In this document: in pieces, positions 44,120 through 52,180 of the stretch
Numbering within the stretch: position 1 is the first letter of the stretch
Layout: each line of letters opens with the position of its first letter
DNA from: Mycolicibacterium fortuitum subsp. fortuitum
GTDB taxonomy: Bacteria > Actinomycetota > Actinomycetes > Mycobacteriales > Mycobacteriaceae
Assembly: GCF_022179545.1 (NCBI RefSeq)
Contig: NZ_AP025518.1
Coordinates: 930,001-994,000 of the forward strand
DNA: 64,000 bases
Direction of reading: 5' to 3'
Notes under the pieces: model-generated
What the model was told of the DNA's origin: nothing
Database searches by the model: none
What the model saw: the letters and a program-made list of their open reading frames with translations, nothing else
Position numbers and translations under genes: made by a program

Positions 44120-44569
44120 CTATGCGGTCCGCGCGGGCCCCGACGAACCATGAGCCCATATGGGAATGGCATGTGATGCCACACCGATGCCCCACCCCAT
44201 GATCGGCCAGACCGGCCAGAAGTACCAGCCGCCGCCACCGACTCCGACGGCCAGCCAGATGCCGAGCATCAGTACGCAGCCGGCGAGGTAGGCGGCGAGG
44301 TGGATCCTGACGCTCAGCCGGGCGGCCCGCTGCTGGGCAGCACGGCGGCGGGGATCGTGACGTCGGAGACGGTGGGCGGGAAGGTCGGCGACCAGTTGGC
44401 GTAGTTCGGCAGCGGTCTGTGCCTGGAACGTCGATTGCACCCGGTCTTCGTATTCGGACATGGTCAGGTAGCCCTGGGTGAGGGCCCGGCCGAGGACGTC
44501 GGCGGTCCGTTCGCGTTCCCGGTCGCCGGCGCGGGCAGTTTCAACGGTGGGTACGGCGGTGTCGGCCAT
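44120..44569 (-). CDS. DUF1707 protein with two membrane helices
   Basis: 149 residues. DUF1707 region at about 13-70 (GDRERERTADVLGRALTQGYLTMSEYEDRVQSTFQAQTAAELRQLVADLPAHR), then a basic linker and two helices (IHLAAYLAGCVLMLGIWLAVGVG and WYFWPVWPIMGWGIGVASHAI). A common actinobacterial layout with unknown function, possibly in envelope stress. AGGAG five bases before the ATG supports the start. Expression is probably controlled by a palindromic operator directly upstream. Confidence 0.82.
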   Translation of the reverse strand: MADTAVPTVETARAGDRERERTADVLGRALTQGYLTMSEYEDRVQSTFQAQTAAELRQLVADLPAHRLRRHDPRRRAAQQRAARLSVRIHLAAYLAGCVLMLGIWLAVGVGGGGWYFWPVWPIMGWGIGVASHAIPIWAHGSSGPARTA

Positions 44570-44583
44570 CTCAGCTCCTGAAT

Positions 44584-44598
44584 CTAGTCAGTGACTAG
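44584..44598 (-). promoter_or_regulatory. Palindromic operator upstream of the DUF1707 gene
   Basis: CTAGTCAGTGACTAG is a perfect palindrome (7-bp arms around one base). It sits between the predicted -10 and the ribosome site of the gene starting at 44569, over the expected transcription start, so a bound repressor would block initiation. Confidence 0.6.
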
Positions 44599-44602
44599 TT
44601 GA

Positions 44603-44631
44603 ACTATCCCACCGCAACTTGTCAGCGTCAA
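44603..44631 (-). promoter_or_regulatory. Promoter of the DUF1707 gene
   Basis: On the minus strand TTGACG (44631-44626), a 17-bp spacer and GATAGT (44608-44603) form a close match to a housekeeping promoter. It overlaps the stop codon of the upstream SRPBCC gene. Confidence 0.6.
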
Positions 44632-45122
44632 GATTTAAGGCCTGCCGCTTCGCGTTCGGCAAGGTCACGCAGGGTGAGCAGCTGTTTTCGCATCATCACC
44701 ACGTCGCCCAGGGCGAGTGCCCAGCCGACGATTCGTGGGCCGCCGAATCGGACCCGCACGTGCAATCGGGTGCCGTCGGCCTCGCCGCGCACGGAGTAGC
44801 TGACCGCGACGTTGCCGGATTGCAGTGTGAGGTGTTCATCGTCGGCGAATGAGCGCAGCTCGAACAATTGCATGAAGCGTTGACCGGTGTGCAGATCGGT
44901 CAGGGCAGGGTCGCGGGTTCGTGGGCTGCGCCGGCCGAAGTTGTCCAGCAGGTCATAGCTATATGGCGCGACGCGCAGTTGGCAGAGCCAATCGAACACG
45001 GTGGACGGTGACGCGGCGATGCTGATCGCCCGGTCCGCCGATACCGCGGCGCCGGGTTTCAACGTGTCGCACGGCAGGGGCGTCTCGCGTTCTCGTATCG
45101 TCGCGCCCCAGTTCGCGATCAT
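44628..45122 (-). CDS. SRPBCC-fold protein
   Basis: 164 residues from the ATG at 45122, overlapping the stop of the preceding gene (ATGA). Ligand-cavity pattern of START/SRPBCC proteins: SADRAISIAASPSTVFDWLCQLRVAPYSYDLLDNFG, strands around LTLQSGNVAVSYSVRGEADGTRLHVRVRFGGP, and the long C-terminal helix VVMMRKQLLTLRDLAEREAAGL. Ligand unknown. Forms a two-gene unit with the next SRPBCC-like gene, divergent from a TetR regulator. Confidence 0.72.
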   Translation of the reverse strand: MIANWGATIRERETPLPCDTLKPGAAVSADRAISIAASPSTVFDWLCQLRVAPYSYDLLDNFGRRSPRTRDPALTDLHTGQRFMQLFELRSFADDEHLTLQSGNVAVSYSVRGEADGTRLHVRVRFGGPRIVGWALALGDVVMMRKQLLTLRDLAEREAAGLKS

Positions 45123-45508
45123 GCCGGCACCTCGGGTCGCGGACGCAACTGTCCTGCAATGCGTTTGAGGGTGTAGCGCACTGCCACCTTGTGGCCGCCC
45201 GAGCCGATCACCAGGGCGCGGTAGATCTTTCCGTGGAGGCCGGGGAAAGCGGCCCAGGTTTGTGACCGCACTCGCGTGCTGTGGGGTCCGAGGTCGTCCA
45301 GTTCGAAGATCCACCTGTAGATCGAAAACGGGTGACGACCCTTCAGGATCAGGCGGCGACGCGGCGTGCACTCGCCGATCACGAATCCGAACGGCGGGCG
45401 GGGCTCGGCCGGGTTGCCGCACAGCGTGCGCAGGACCGCCGCCCATGTCGTGGCCGCGTCTGCGTCGAGGGTTATGGCATGCTCGTCGATATAGGGTAAG
45501 CGTTCCAT
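45119..45508 (-). CDS. SRPBCC/DUF2867-like protein
   Basis: 129 residues from the ATG at 45508. Pattern HAITLDADAATTWAAVLRTL, FGFVIGECTPRRRLILKGRHPFSIYRWIFELDDLGPHSTRVRSQTWAAFPGLHGKIYRALVIGSGGH, typical of DUF2867/SRPBCC proteins. A TACAGT -10 eight bases upstream indicates a leaderless message. Function unknown; shares a 21-bp gap with the divergent TetR gene, so it is probably its regulatory target. Confidence 0.72.
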   Translation of the reverse strand: MERLPYIDEHAITLDADAATTWAAVLRTLCGNPAEPRPPFGFVIGECTPRRRLILKGRHPFSIYRWIFELDDLGPHSTRVRSQTWAAFPGLHGKIYRALVIGSGGHKVAVRYTLKRIAGQLRPRPEVPA

Positions 45509-45529
45509 ATAGAAGGACTGTACTAGAAC
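45509..45529. promoter_or_regulatory. 21-bp divergent promoter region between SRPBCC and TetR genes
   Basis: Only 21 bp separate the two start codons. The minus-strand -10 TACAGT (45522-45517) lies here. Any TetR operator must overlap the promoters of both genes. Flanking GTTC and GAAC (45502-45505 and 45526-45529) are symmetric but too short to call an operator. Confidence 0.5.
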
Positions 45530-46114
45530 ATGGCGCCTCCTCGGAAGCATGAAACCGACGCGATATTGGATGCGACCCGGGCGTTGGTGCTCGCCGAAGG
45601 GCCCAGGGCCGCAAGCGTTGCGGCGATTGCCAAGGTCAGCGGGGCGCCGGCCGGGACGCTGTATCACCGGTTCGGTAACCGCAATGGTGTGCTGACCGCA
45701 GCCTGGCTGCGGGCGCTGGAACGGTTCCAATCCCGGGCGCTGGCAGCCACGGGCGAAAATGCGGTAGAAGCGGCGGTTGGGATGGGTGTCGCGGCCGTGG
45801 ACTTCGCGCGTTCGGTTCCCGACGATGCCCGCCTGCTGCTGACCATCCGCCCCCGCGACCTGCTCGACGGTGCCCCCGATCCGGAGTTCACCGCGACGCT
45901 GGCGGCGATGAACGCTCCGCTCATCGAACGGCTGCGCGAGTTGGCCCGGGCCATCTACGGCAAGGACGACGAACGAAGCATGGATGCCATGTCGCGCGCC
46001 GTCGTCGACCTGCCCTACGCCGTGGTGCGCCGCCACGCCAACGATGCCGAGCTCCCGGTCTGGATGGAGGAAGACCTGGCTGATGCTGTGCGGAAGTTGT
46101 TGACGGTTAGATGA
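45530..46114 (+). CDS. TetR-family transcriptional regulator
   Basis: 194 residues. HTH at about 9-55 (DAILDATRALVLAEGPRAASVAAIAKVSGAPAGTLYHRFGNRNGVLTAAWL), helical ligand domain after. It starts within 21 bp of the divergent SRPBCC gene pair and is followed by a third SRPBCC gene 27 bp downstream, so it is the likely local regulator of this small cluster. Inducer unknown. Confidence 0.85.
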   Translation: MAPPRKHETDAILDATRALVLAEGPRAASVAAIAKVSGAPAGTLYHRFGNRNGVLTAAWLRALERFQSRALAATGENAVEAAVGMGVAAVDFARSVPDDARLLLTIRPRDLLDGAPDPEFTATLAAMNAPLIERLRELARAIYGKDDERSMDAMSRAVVDLPYAVVRRHANDAELPVWMEEDLADAVRKLLTVR

Positions 46115-46128
46115 ATTGGTTGCGGGAG

Positions 46129-46134
46129 TATCGT
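46129..46134 (+). promoter_or_regulatory. Putative -10 of the third SRPBCC gene
   Basis: TATCGT ends seven bases before the ATG at 46142, fitting TANNNT and leaderless spacing. Confidence 0.4.
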
Positions 46135-46141
46135 CTGGCCC

Positions 46142-46594
46142 ATGGACGATGAGGCCTACGGCTCAAAGGTGGTCGCAGCCAGCCGCGAGATCGCGGCACC
46201 GGCGGAAGTCATCTTCGAGATGATCGCGGATCCGTCCCAGCAGCCGCGCTGGGACGGTAATGAGAACCTGGCACAGGCTCCGTCCGGCCAACGGGTGCGT
46301 GCGGTCGGAGATGTCTTCACCATGACGATCAAGCAAGGCGGTGACCGCGAGAACCGCATCGTCGAGTTCGAGGAAGGCCGGCGTATCGCGTGGCGGCCAT
46401 CAGAAGTCGGCAAGGAGCCGCCCGGTCACCTTTGGCGCTGGGAGCTGGAACCGTTGGGCGACAACCGGACCCGCGTCACGCATACCTACGACTGGTCGCA
46501 GCTCACCGATGAGAAGCGGCTGGTACGTGCGCGTGCGACGACCGCGGACAAGCTGCAGCAATCGATCGACCGCCTGGCCTCACTGGCCGAGTAG
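46142..46594 (+). CDS. SRPBCC-family protein (polyketide cyclase/dehydrase-like)
   Basis: 150 residues. VVAASREIAAPAEVIFEMIADPSQQPRWDG at the N-terminus is the classic opening; GDVFTMTIKQGG, RIVEFEEGRRIAWRPSE, WRWELEPLGDNRTRVTHTYDWSQLTDEKRLVRARATTADKLQQSIDRLASL follow. Binds a hydrophobic ligand or acts on it; identity unknown. Ends in front of a strong bidirectional terminator shared with hsd4B. Confidence 0.82.
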   Translation: MDDEAYGSKVVAASREIAAPAEVIFEMIADPSQQPRWDGNENLAQAPSGQRVRAVGDVFTMTIKQGGDRENRIVEFEEGRRIAWRPSEVGKEPPGHLWRWELEPLGDNRTRVTHTYDWSQLTDEKRLVRARATTADKLQQSIDRLASLAE

Positions 46595-46607
46595 CCGCCC
46601 TATACAA

Positions 46608-46647
46608 CGCTGGAGCGGCTGTCGAGTGTTCGACAGCCACTCCAGCG
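46608..46647. terminator. Bidirectional terminator between the SRPBCC gene and hsd4B
   Basis: An 18-bp stem with a single mismatch (left arm 46608-46625, right arm 46630-46647) and a GTGT loop separates two convergent genes. It is the strongest hairpin seen in the window. Confidence 0.88.
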
Positions 46648-46670
46648 GTGACCGAGCGGTGAGGCAAAAG

Positions 46671-47531
46671 CTAGGCGGGAACGAGCTCCACGCCGGACAG
46701 CACGACGGCGTTGTCCCGCGACGGTGCGGTCAGCACGCCGATGAACTTGCCGTCTTCCTTCCAGATGTTGGCCTGCAAGGTCTCGCCGGGGATCACGACG
46801 CCGGCGAACCGGGCGCCGTAGGAAGCCACCTGGGAGACGTCGCCGTCGAGCAGGTTGTCGACGATGGCCTTGCAGCCGATGCCGTAAGTGCACAATCCGT
46901 GCAGGATCGGCCGGTCGAAGCCGGCAGCCTTGGCGAACGCCGGATCGGAGTGCAGCGGATTACGGTCGCCGCACAACCGGTACAGCAGGGCCTGCTGCGG
47001 CAGTGTGGGCAGCGCGATCTCGACATCGGGTGCGCGGTCGGGCAGTTCGTTGGAGGTGGCCGGGCCACGCTCTCCGCCGAAACCGCCCTCACCGCGGGCG
47101 AAGATCGACCGCTTGGTGGTCCACAGCACCTTGCCGGATTCGTCGGTCACGGTGGACTCGCTGACGATGACGGCGGCCTTGCCCTTGTCCCAGATCTCGG
47201 TGAAGCGCTGCACCGACTTCGCGGTGCCGCTGGTCGGGATCGGGCCGGGCGCACTGACGGCCTCGCTGGCGTGCAGCACCTTGGACAGCTCGATGTCGAT
47301 GCCCGGGAACTGCACTTTGGGCGGCTCGGTCATGTGGAAGCTGGCCGCCACGTTGCCGAACGTCGGCAGCACCTGAGGGGTGTCGTCGACGAGGTAACGC
47401 AGCTCGCGCTCGTCCATCGGATCGGCGCCTGCGCCGAGGCCCAGGTGGTAAAGCTGGATGTCGCTGCTGGTCCAGGAGAACTCGATGGGTTCCAGCTCGG
47501 CGCCCAGCGCCTTGTCGAGATCGATTGGCAT
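46671..47531 (-). CDS. hsd4B: MaoC-type enoyl-CoA hydratase of cholesterol degradation
   Basis: 286 residues, double hot-dog hydratase. The C-terminal half has the hydratase 2 motif YRLCGDRNPLHSDPAFAKAAGFDRPILHGLCTYGIGCKAIV (catalytic Asp and His). Starts one base after the kstD stop. The M. tuberculosis counterpart Rv3538 (hsd4B/chsH3) lies next to kstD in the same way. Function in sterol side-chain beta-oxidation is inferred from that. Confidence 0.85.
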   Translation of the reverse strand: MPIDLDKALGAELEPIEFSWTSSDIQLYHLGLGAGADPMDERELRYLVDDTPQVLPTFGNVAASFHMTEPPKVQFPGIDIELSKVLHASEAVSAPGPIPTSGTAKSVQRFTEIWDKGKAAVIVSESTVTDESGKVLWTTKRSIFARGEGGFGGERGPATSNELPDRAPDVEIALPTLPQQALLYRLCGDRNPLHSDPAFAKAAGFDRPILHGLCTYGIGCKAIVDNLLDGDVSQVASYGARFAGVVIPGETLQANIWKEDGKFIGVLTAPSRDNAVVLSGVELVPA

Positions 47532-49211
47532 CTACTTTTTCCCTGCAATGTCGAGTGCGGCCAGGTATCCCCAGGTCATGGCGGGTCCGATGGTGCCACC
47601 GGGGCCGGGATAGGTGTGCCCCATCACCGGTGAGCTGACGTTACCCGCGGCGTAGAGACCCTCGATCACGGAGTCGTCGTCGCGCAGCGCGCGGCCCTTC
47701 AGATCGGTGCGGATGCCGCCCTTGGTGCCCAGGTCGCCGGGCACCATCTTGGCCGCGTAGAACGGGCCGTGCTTGATCTCACCGAGGTTGGGGTTGGGCT
47801 TGTTCGTCGGATCGCCGTAATAGCGGTCGTAGGCACTGTCGCCGCGGTGGAAGTCCTCGTCCACCCCCGACCGGGCGAAGCCGTTGAACCGGTCGATCGT
47901 CGCGGCGAACGCGTCGGCGGGCAGACCGGTCTTGGCGGCCAGCTCCTGCAGGGTGTCGGCCTTGACGATGACGCCGGATTCCATCCACTTCTTCGGAATG
48001 CGTTGTCCGGGCTGCAAACCCGCGAAGATGAAGCGGTCGCGGTACTGCTGGTCGAAGATCAGCCAGGCCGGGATGTTCTCGCCGGGGCCCGCGCCCTGGC
48101 CGTATTCGCCTCCGTACATGTGGTGCACGGCCTCCACGTACGGCATCGATTCGTTCATGAACCGCTTGCCGGCCATGTTGACGATGATCGAGCCGGGGGA
48201 GTTGCGCTCGGAAAGCGCGAACCACGGTGAATCGACCAGCGGGACCGTCGGGCCCCACCACGAGTCCTCCATGAATTCGAGAGCCGCACCCAACTTTTCG
48301 GCGGCCAGGATGCCGTCGCCGGTGTTGGCCGCCGCGCCCACGGTCCACTCGGTGGTGATCGGTGCGCGCTGGTACTTCACCCGCATCTGCTCGTTGTGCT
48401 CGAACCCGCCGGAACCCAGGATCACGCCGCGACGCGCCCGGATCAGTTGCGGCTCAGCGGAACTGTCGCGTGGGTCGACCACGTAGATGCCGCGGACGAC
48501 ACCGTCCTCGACGTACAGATCGGTCAGGGCGGTGTTCAGCAGGACCGGAACGCCGGCCTTCTGCAGGCCGATGCGCAGCGGGGCGATCAGGGCGCGGCCC
48601 ATGCCGACCAAGTTCTTGCCGGTGGCGTTGGCCCAGACGGAGCGGACGCCGACCTTGATGCTGCGCAGCACGCCGCGGGGATGACGCTTGAGCTGGTTGA
48701 GCCGGACGTAGTCCTGCTGCATGACCACCATGTTCATCGGGACCTTGCCGTACGGCGGCTCCAGGCCCTTCTCGTCAGCCCCGAGCTTCTTGGCGTTGAA
48801 CGGCTTGGGCTCGACCGAGCGGCCGGTGGGCTTGCCCCCGGGGGTCTCGGGGTAGTAATCGGAGTATCCGGGCACCCAGCACAGCTTCAGCGGCGAGTGC
48901 TTGCACACGAACGACAGCATCTCCGGCGAGCGGTCGAGGTAGGTGTCGATCTTCTCCGCGGGCACCACGTCACCGATGATTTTGTGCAGATAGGTGCGGG
49001 CAGCCTCGGGGGTGTCCTTGACGCCGTCGCGCTTCAAAATCTCGTTGTTCGGGATCCACACCCCACCACCTGACCGCGCAGTGGAACCTCCATAGTGCGG
49101 CGCCTTCTCTACGACTACTGTCGAGAGGCCCTGGTGGGCTGCGGTGAGGGCGGCGACCATGCCGGCAGCGCCGCTGCCGACCACGACAACGTCGTACTCC
49201 TGTCCAGTCAT
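47532..49211 (-). CDS. kstD: 3-ketosteroid delta1-dehydrogenase
   Basis: 559 residues from the ATG at 49211; an in-frame start at 49283 would run through the KstR box. FAD-binding YDVVVVGSGAAGMVAALTAAHQG at the N-terminus, APHYGGSTARSGGGVWIPNN, catalytic-region Tyr/Gly motifs near GYSDYYPETPGG, and the C-terminal GLYAAGNVSSPVMGHTYPGPGGTIGPAMTWGYLAA. It introduces the C1-C2 double bond into ring A of 3-ketosteroids, a key step before ring opening. Divergent from hsaE under a shared KstR site. Confidence 0.92.
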   Translation of the reverse strand: MTGQEYDVVVVGSGAAGMVAALTAAHQGLSTVVVEKAPHYGGSTARSGGGVWIPNNEILKRDGVKDTPEAARTYLHKIIGDVVPAEKIDTYLDRSPEMLSFVCKHSPLKLCWVPGYSDYYPETPGGKPTGRSVEPKPFNAKKLGADEKGLEPPYGKVPMNMVVMQQDYVRLNQLKRHPRGVLRSIKVGVRSVWANATGKNLVGMGRALIAPLRIGLQKAGVPVLLNTALTDLYVEDGVVRGIYVVDPRDSSAEPQLIRARRGVILGSGGFEHNEQMRVKYQRAPITTEWTVGAAANTGDGILAAEKLGAALEFMEDSWWGPTVPLVDSPWFALSERNSPGSIIVNMAGKRFMNESMPYVEAVHHMYGGEYGQGAGPGENIPAWLIFDQQYRDRFIFAGLQPGQRIPKKWMESGVIVKADTLQELAAKTGLPADAFAATIDRFNGFARSGVDEDFHRGDSAYDRYYGDPTNKPNPNLGEIKHGPFYAAKMVPGDLGTKGGIRTDLKGRALRDDDSVIEGLYAAGNVSSPVMGHTYPGPGGTIGPAMTWGYLAALDIAGKK

Positions 49212-49212
49212 G

Positions 49213-49226
49213 TAGAACACGTTATA
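49213..49226. promoter_or_regulatory. KstR operator between kstD and hsaE
   Basis: TAGAACACGTTATA fits the KstR palindrome TNNAACNNGTTNNA at every fixed position. It ends two bases before the kstD ATG and contains a TATAAC -10-like element for kstD; a TAGAAT -10-like element for hsaE overlaps its right end. One repressor can therefore control both directions, with cholesterol-derived acyl-CoA as inducer in known cases. Confidence 0.85.
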
Positions 49227-49284
49227 GAATTGCCGGGCGTGTGGACAACTGCGCCGGTCAAAGAAGCGAGGGGAATTCACCAAA

Positions 49285-50070
49285 ATGCTTAGTGTCGAGG
49301 TGCGCGACGAGCTCGCGGCCGATCTCGCTCAGGCCGAGCGGAGCCGGGTTCCGATGAAGCCGTTGACGGATCGGTACGCCGACATCGACGTGGTGGATGC
49401 CTACGAGATCCAGCTGATCAACATCCGGCAGCGGGTCGCCGAGGGCGCGCGCGTCATCGGCCACAAGGTCGGGCTGTCCAGCAAGGCCATGCAGGACATG
49501 ATGGGCGTCGACGAGCCGGACTACGGCCATCTCCTCGATGAGATGGAGGTGTTCGAGAACGTCCCGGTGCCCTCCTCGAAGTTCCTGTACCCGCGGGTCG
49601 AGGTGGAGGTCGGGTTCATCCTGGCCGACGATCTGCCCGGAGCGGGGTGCACCGAGGAGGACGTGCTCGCCGCGACGGCCGCGTTTGCCCCGGCCATCGA
49701 GCTGATCGACACCCGCATCACCAACTGGCAGATCAAGTTGTGCGACACCATCGCCGACAACGCCTCCAGCGCGGGGTGGGTGCTGGGCGAGGCGCGGGTT
49801 TCGCCCAAGGACATCGACATCTGCAACATCGACGCGGTGCTGACCAACCGAGGCGAGGTGGTGGCCGAGGGACGCAGCGATGCGGTGCTGGGAAATCCGG
49901 TGACCGCGGTGGCCTGGTTGGCCCGCAAGGTGGAGAGCTTCGGGGTGCGTCTGAAGGCCGGTGACATCGTGCTGCCGGGCTCGTGCACGCGTGCGATAGA
50001 TGCACCTCCCGGCAGCGATTTCGTCGCGGACTTCGCCGGGTTAGGTTCAGTAAGACTGAGTTTCGAATAA
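49285..50070 (+). CDS. hsaE: 2-hydroxypenta-2,4-dienoate hydratase (HsaE)
   Basis: 261 residues, MhpD fold. Features [40 protein letters not shown] (metal Glu), [32 protein letters not shown] and [11 protein letters not shown]. In steroid ring degradation it hydrates 2-hydroxyhexa-2,4-dienoate released by HsaD. First of the hsaE-hsaG-hsaF operon; GAGGGG lies 11 bases before the ATG. Confidence 0.92.
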   Translation: MLSVEVRDELAADLAQAERSRVPMKPLTDRYADIDVVDAYEIQLINIRQRVAEGARVIGHKVGLSSKAMQDMMGVDEPDYGHLLDEMEVFENVPVPSSKFLYPRVEVEVGFILADDLPGAGCTEEDVLAATAAFAPAIELIDTRITNWQIKLCDTIADNASSAGWVLGEARVSPKDIDICNIDAVLTNRGEVVAEGRSDAVLGNPVTAVAWLARKVESFGVRLKAGDIVLPGSCTRAIDAPPGSDFVADFAGLGSVRLSFE

Positions 50071-50080
50071 GGGAGTGGAA

Positions 50081-51040
50081 ATGCCTGTGAAGGCTTCCGT
50101 CGGCGGAGCCGACAATAAGGCTTCAGTCGCCATCGTCGGGTCGGGCAACATCAGCACCGACCTGCTGTACAAGTTGTTGCGGTCGGAGTGGCTTGAGCCG
50201 CGTTGGATGATCGGCATCGACCCGGAATCCGAGGGTCTGGCCCGGGCACGCAAGCTGGGTCTGGAAACCAGCCACGAGGGTGTGGACTGGCTGCTGGCAC
50301 AGAACGAGAAGCCGGATCTGGTGTTCGAGGCCACCAGTGCCTACGTGCACCGGGATGCGGCGCCGCGCTATGAAGAAGCCGGCATCCGCGCGATCGACCT
50401 GACCCCGGCTGCCGTCGGTCCCGGCGTGATCCCGCCGGCCAACCTTCGCGCGCACCTCGACGCGCCCAACGTCAACATGGTCACCTGCGGTGGCCAGGCC
50501 ACCATCCCGATGGTCTACGCGGTCAGTCGCGTCGTCGACGTTCCCTACGCCGAGATCGTGGCGTCGGTGTCGTCGGCCTCGGCCGGTCCCGGCACGCGTG
50601 CCAACATCGACGAGTTCACCAAGACCACCAGCGCGGGTGTGCGCGACATCGGTGGCGCCCAAAAGGGCAAGGCGATCATCATCCTCAACCCGGCCGAGCC
50701 GCCGATGATCATGCGCGACACCATCTTCTGCGCGATCCCCGAGGACGCCGACCACGCCGCGATCACTCAGTCCATCAAGGATGTGGTCGCTGAGGTGCAG
50801 ACATATGTGCCGGGCTACCGCCTGCTCAACGAACCGCAGTTCGACGAACCGTCGGTGGTCAACGGTGGAAACCACCTGGTCACCGTGTTCGTGGAAGTGG
50901 AGGGTGCCGGTGACTACCTGCCGCCCTACGCTGGAAATCTGGACATCATGACCGCCGCGGCGACCAAGGTCGGCGAGGAGATCGCCAGGGAAATGGCGGG
51001 TGCGTGTGCCCTGTCGTCATCGCAAGGAGCTCAGGCATGA
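50081..51040 (+). CDS. hsaG: Acylating acetaldehyde/propanal dehydrogenase (HsaG)
   Basis: 319 residues from the ATG at 50081, which has GGGAG five bases upstream; the GTG at 50075 overlaps that site. Rossmann [20 protein letters not shown], catalytic Cys in [13 protein letters not shown] (about residue 131), [19 protein letters not shown], and [32 protein letters not shown]. It oxidises the aldehyde made by HsaF to acyl-CoA, with substrate channelling in a complex. Confidence 0.93.
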   Translation: MPVKASVGGADNKASVAIVGSGNISTDLLYKLLRSEWLEPRWMIGIDPESEGLARARKLGLETSHEGVDWLLAQNEKPDLVFEATSAYVHRDAAPRYEEAGIRAIDLTPAAVGPGVIPPANLRAHLDAPNVNMVTCGGQATIPMVYAVSRVVDVPYAEIVASVSSASAGPGTRANIDEFTKTTSAGVRDIGGAQKGKAIIILNPAEPPMIMRDTIFCAIPEDADHAAITQSIKDVVAEVQTYVPGYRLLNEPQFDEPSVVNGGNHLVTVFVEVEGAGDYLPPYAGNLDIMTAAATKVGEEIAREMAGACALSSSQGAQA

Positions 51041-52089
51041 GTGACATTTTCTTCAACCCGGTGTGGGACGTCCGGATGACCGACACGTCGCTGCGCGACG
51101 GGTCGCACCACAAGCGCCACCAGTTCACCAAGGACGAGGTCGGCGCGATCGTGGCCGCCCTGGACACCGCGGGCGTCCCGGTCATCGAGGTGACCCACGG
51201 TGACGGGCTCGGCGGGTCGAGCTTCAACTACGGGTTCTCCAAGACCCCGGAGCAGGAGCTGATCAAGCTGGCCGCCGAGACGGCCAAGGAAGCCAAGATC
51301 GCCTTCCTGATGCTGCCCGGCGTGGGCACCAAGGAAGACATCAAGGAAGCACAGAACAACGGTGGCTCGATCTGCCGCATCGCCACCCACTGCACTGAGG
51401 CCGATGTGGCGATCCAGCACTTCGGGCTGGCCCGTGAGCTGGGCCTGGAGACCGTGGGCTTCCTGATGATGAGCCACACCATCTCTCCGGAGAAGCTGGC
51501 CAAGCAGGCGCGGATCATGGCCGACGCCGGCTGCCAGTGCGTCTACGTCGTGGACTCCGCGGGTGCCCTGGTACTCGAAGGCGTCGCCGACCGGGTGTCG
51601 GCGCTGGTGGCCGAATTGGGATCGGATGCCCAAGTTGGCTTTCACGGCCACGAGAATCTCGGTCTGGGCGTGGCCAATTCGGTCGAGGCGGTACGTGCCG
51701 GGGCCAAGCAGATCGACGGCTCCTGTCGTCGGTTCGGCGCAGGTGCGGGCAACGCGCCGGTCGAGGCGCTCGTCGGCGTGTTCGACAAGATCGGCGTCAA
51801 GACCGGCATCGACTTCTTCGACATCGCCGATGCCGCCGAAGAGGTCGTCGCCCCGGCGATGCCGGCCGAGTGCCTGCTGGACCGCAACGCACTGGTGATG
51901 GGCTACGCGGGGGTGTACTCCAGCTTCCTCAAGCACGCGGTGCGCCAGGGCGAGCGCTACGGGGTGCCCGCCCACGAGCTGCTGCTCCGCGTCGGTCAGC
52001 GCAAGTTGATCGGCGGCCAGGAAGACCAGCTCATCGACATCGCACTCGAGATCAAGCGCGAACAGGAAGCCGAGAAGGCGAAGGCCTGA
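51037..52089 (+). CDS. hsaF: 4-hydroxy-2-oxohexanoate aldolase (HsaF)
   Basis: 350 residues from the ATG at 51037 (ATGA overlap with hsaG). DmpG-type TIM barrel: [19 protein letters not shown] (Arg and metal Asp), [69 protein letters not shown] (His metal ligands), and the C-terminal helical domain. It splits 4-hydroxy-2-oxohexanoate into pyruvate and propanal. A terminator follows 17 bp later. Confidence 0.93.
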   Translation: MSDIFFNPVWDVRMTDTSLRDGSHHKRHQFTKDEVGAIVAALDTAGVPVIEVTHGDGLGGSSFNYGFSKTPEQELIKLAAETAKEAKIAFLMLPGVGTKEDIKEAQNNGGSICRIATHCTEADVAIQHFGLARELGLETVGFLMMSHTISPEKLAKQARIMADAGCQCVYVVDSAGALVLEGVADRVSALVAELGSDAQVGFHGHENLGLGVANSVEAVRAGAKQIDGSCRRFGAGAGNAPVEALVGVFDKIGVKTGIDFFDIADAAEEVVAPAMPAECLLDRNALVMGYAGVYSSFLKHAVRQGERYGVPAHELLLRVGQRKLIGGQEDQLIDIALEIKREQEAEKAKA

Positions 52090-52106
52090 CTTCGTAAGCA
52101 CTGCCG

Positions 52107-52138
52107 CGCTGGGCTCTCCGGGATCGGAGGGCCCAGCG
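52107..52138 (+). terminator. Terminator of the hsaE-hsaG-hsaF operon
   Basis: A 13-bp stem (left 52107-52119, right 52126-52138, one G-T pair) with a 6-base loop starts 17 bp after the hsaF stop. There is no T-tract. Confidence 0.8.
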
Positions 52139-52180
52139 TGCTTTGCGGGGGTGTCGTTCGTGCCCGGCATGATTGGGGCC

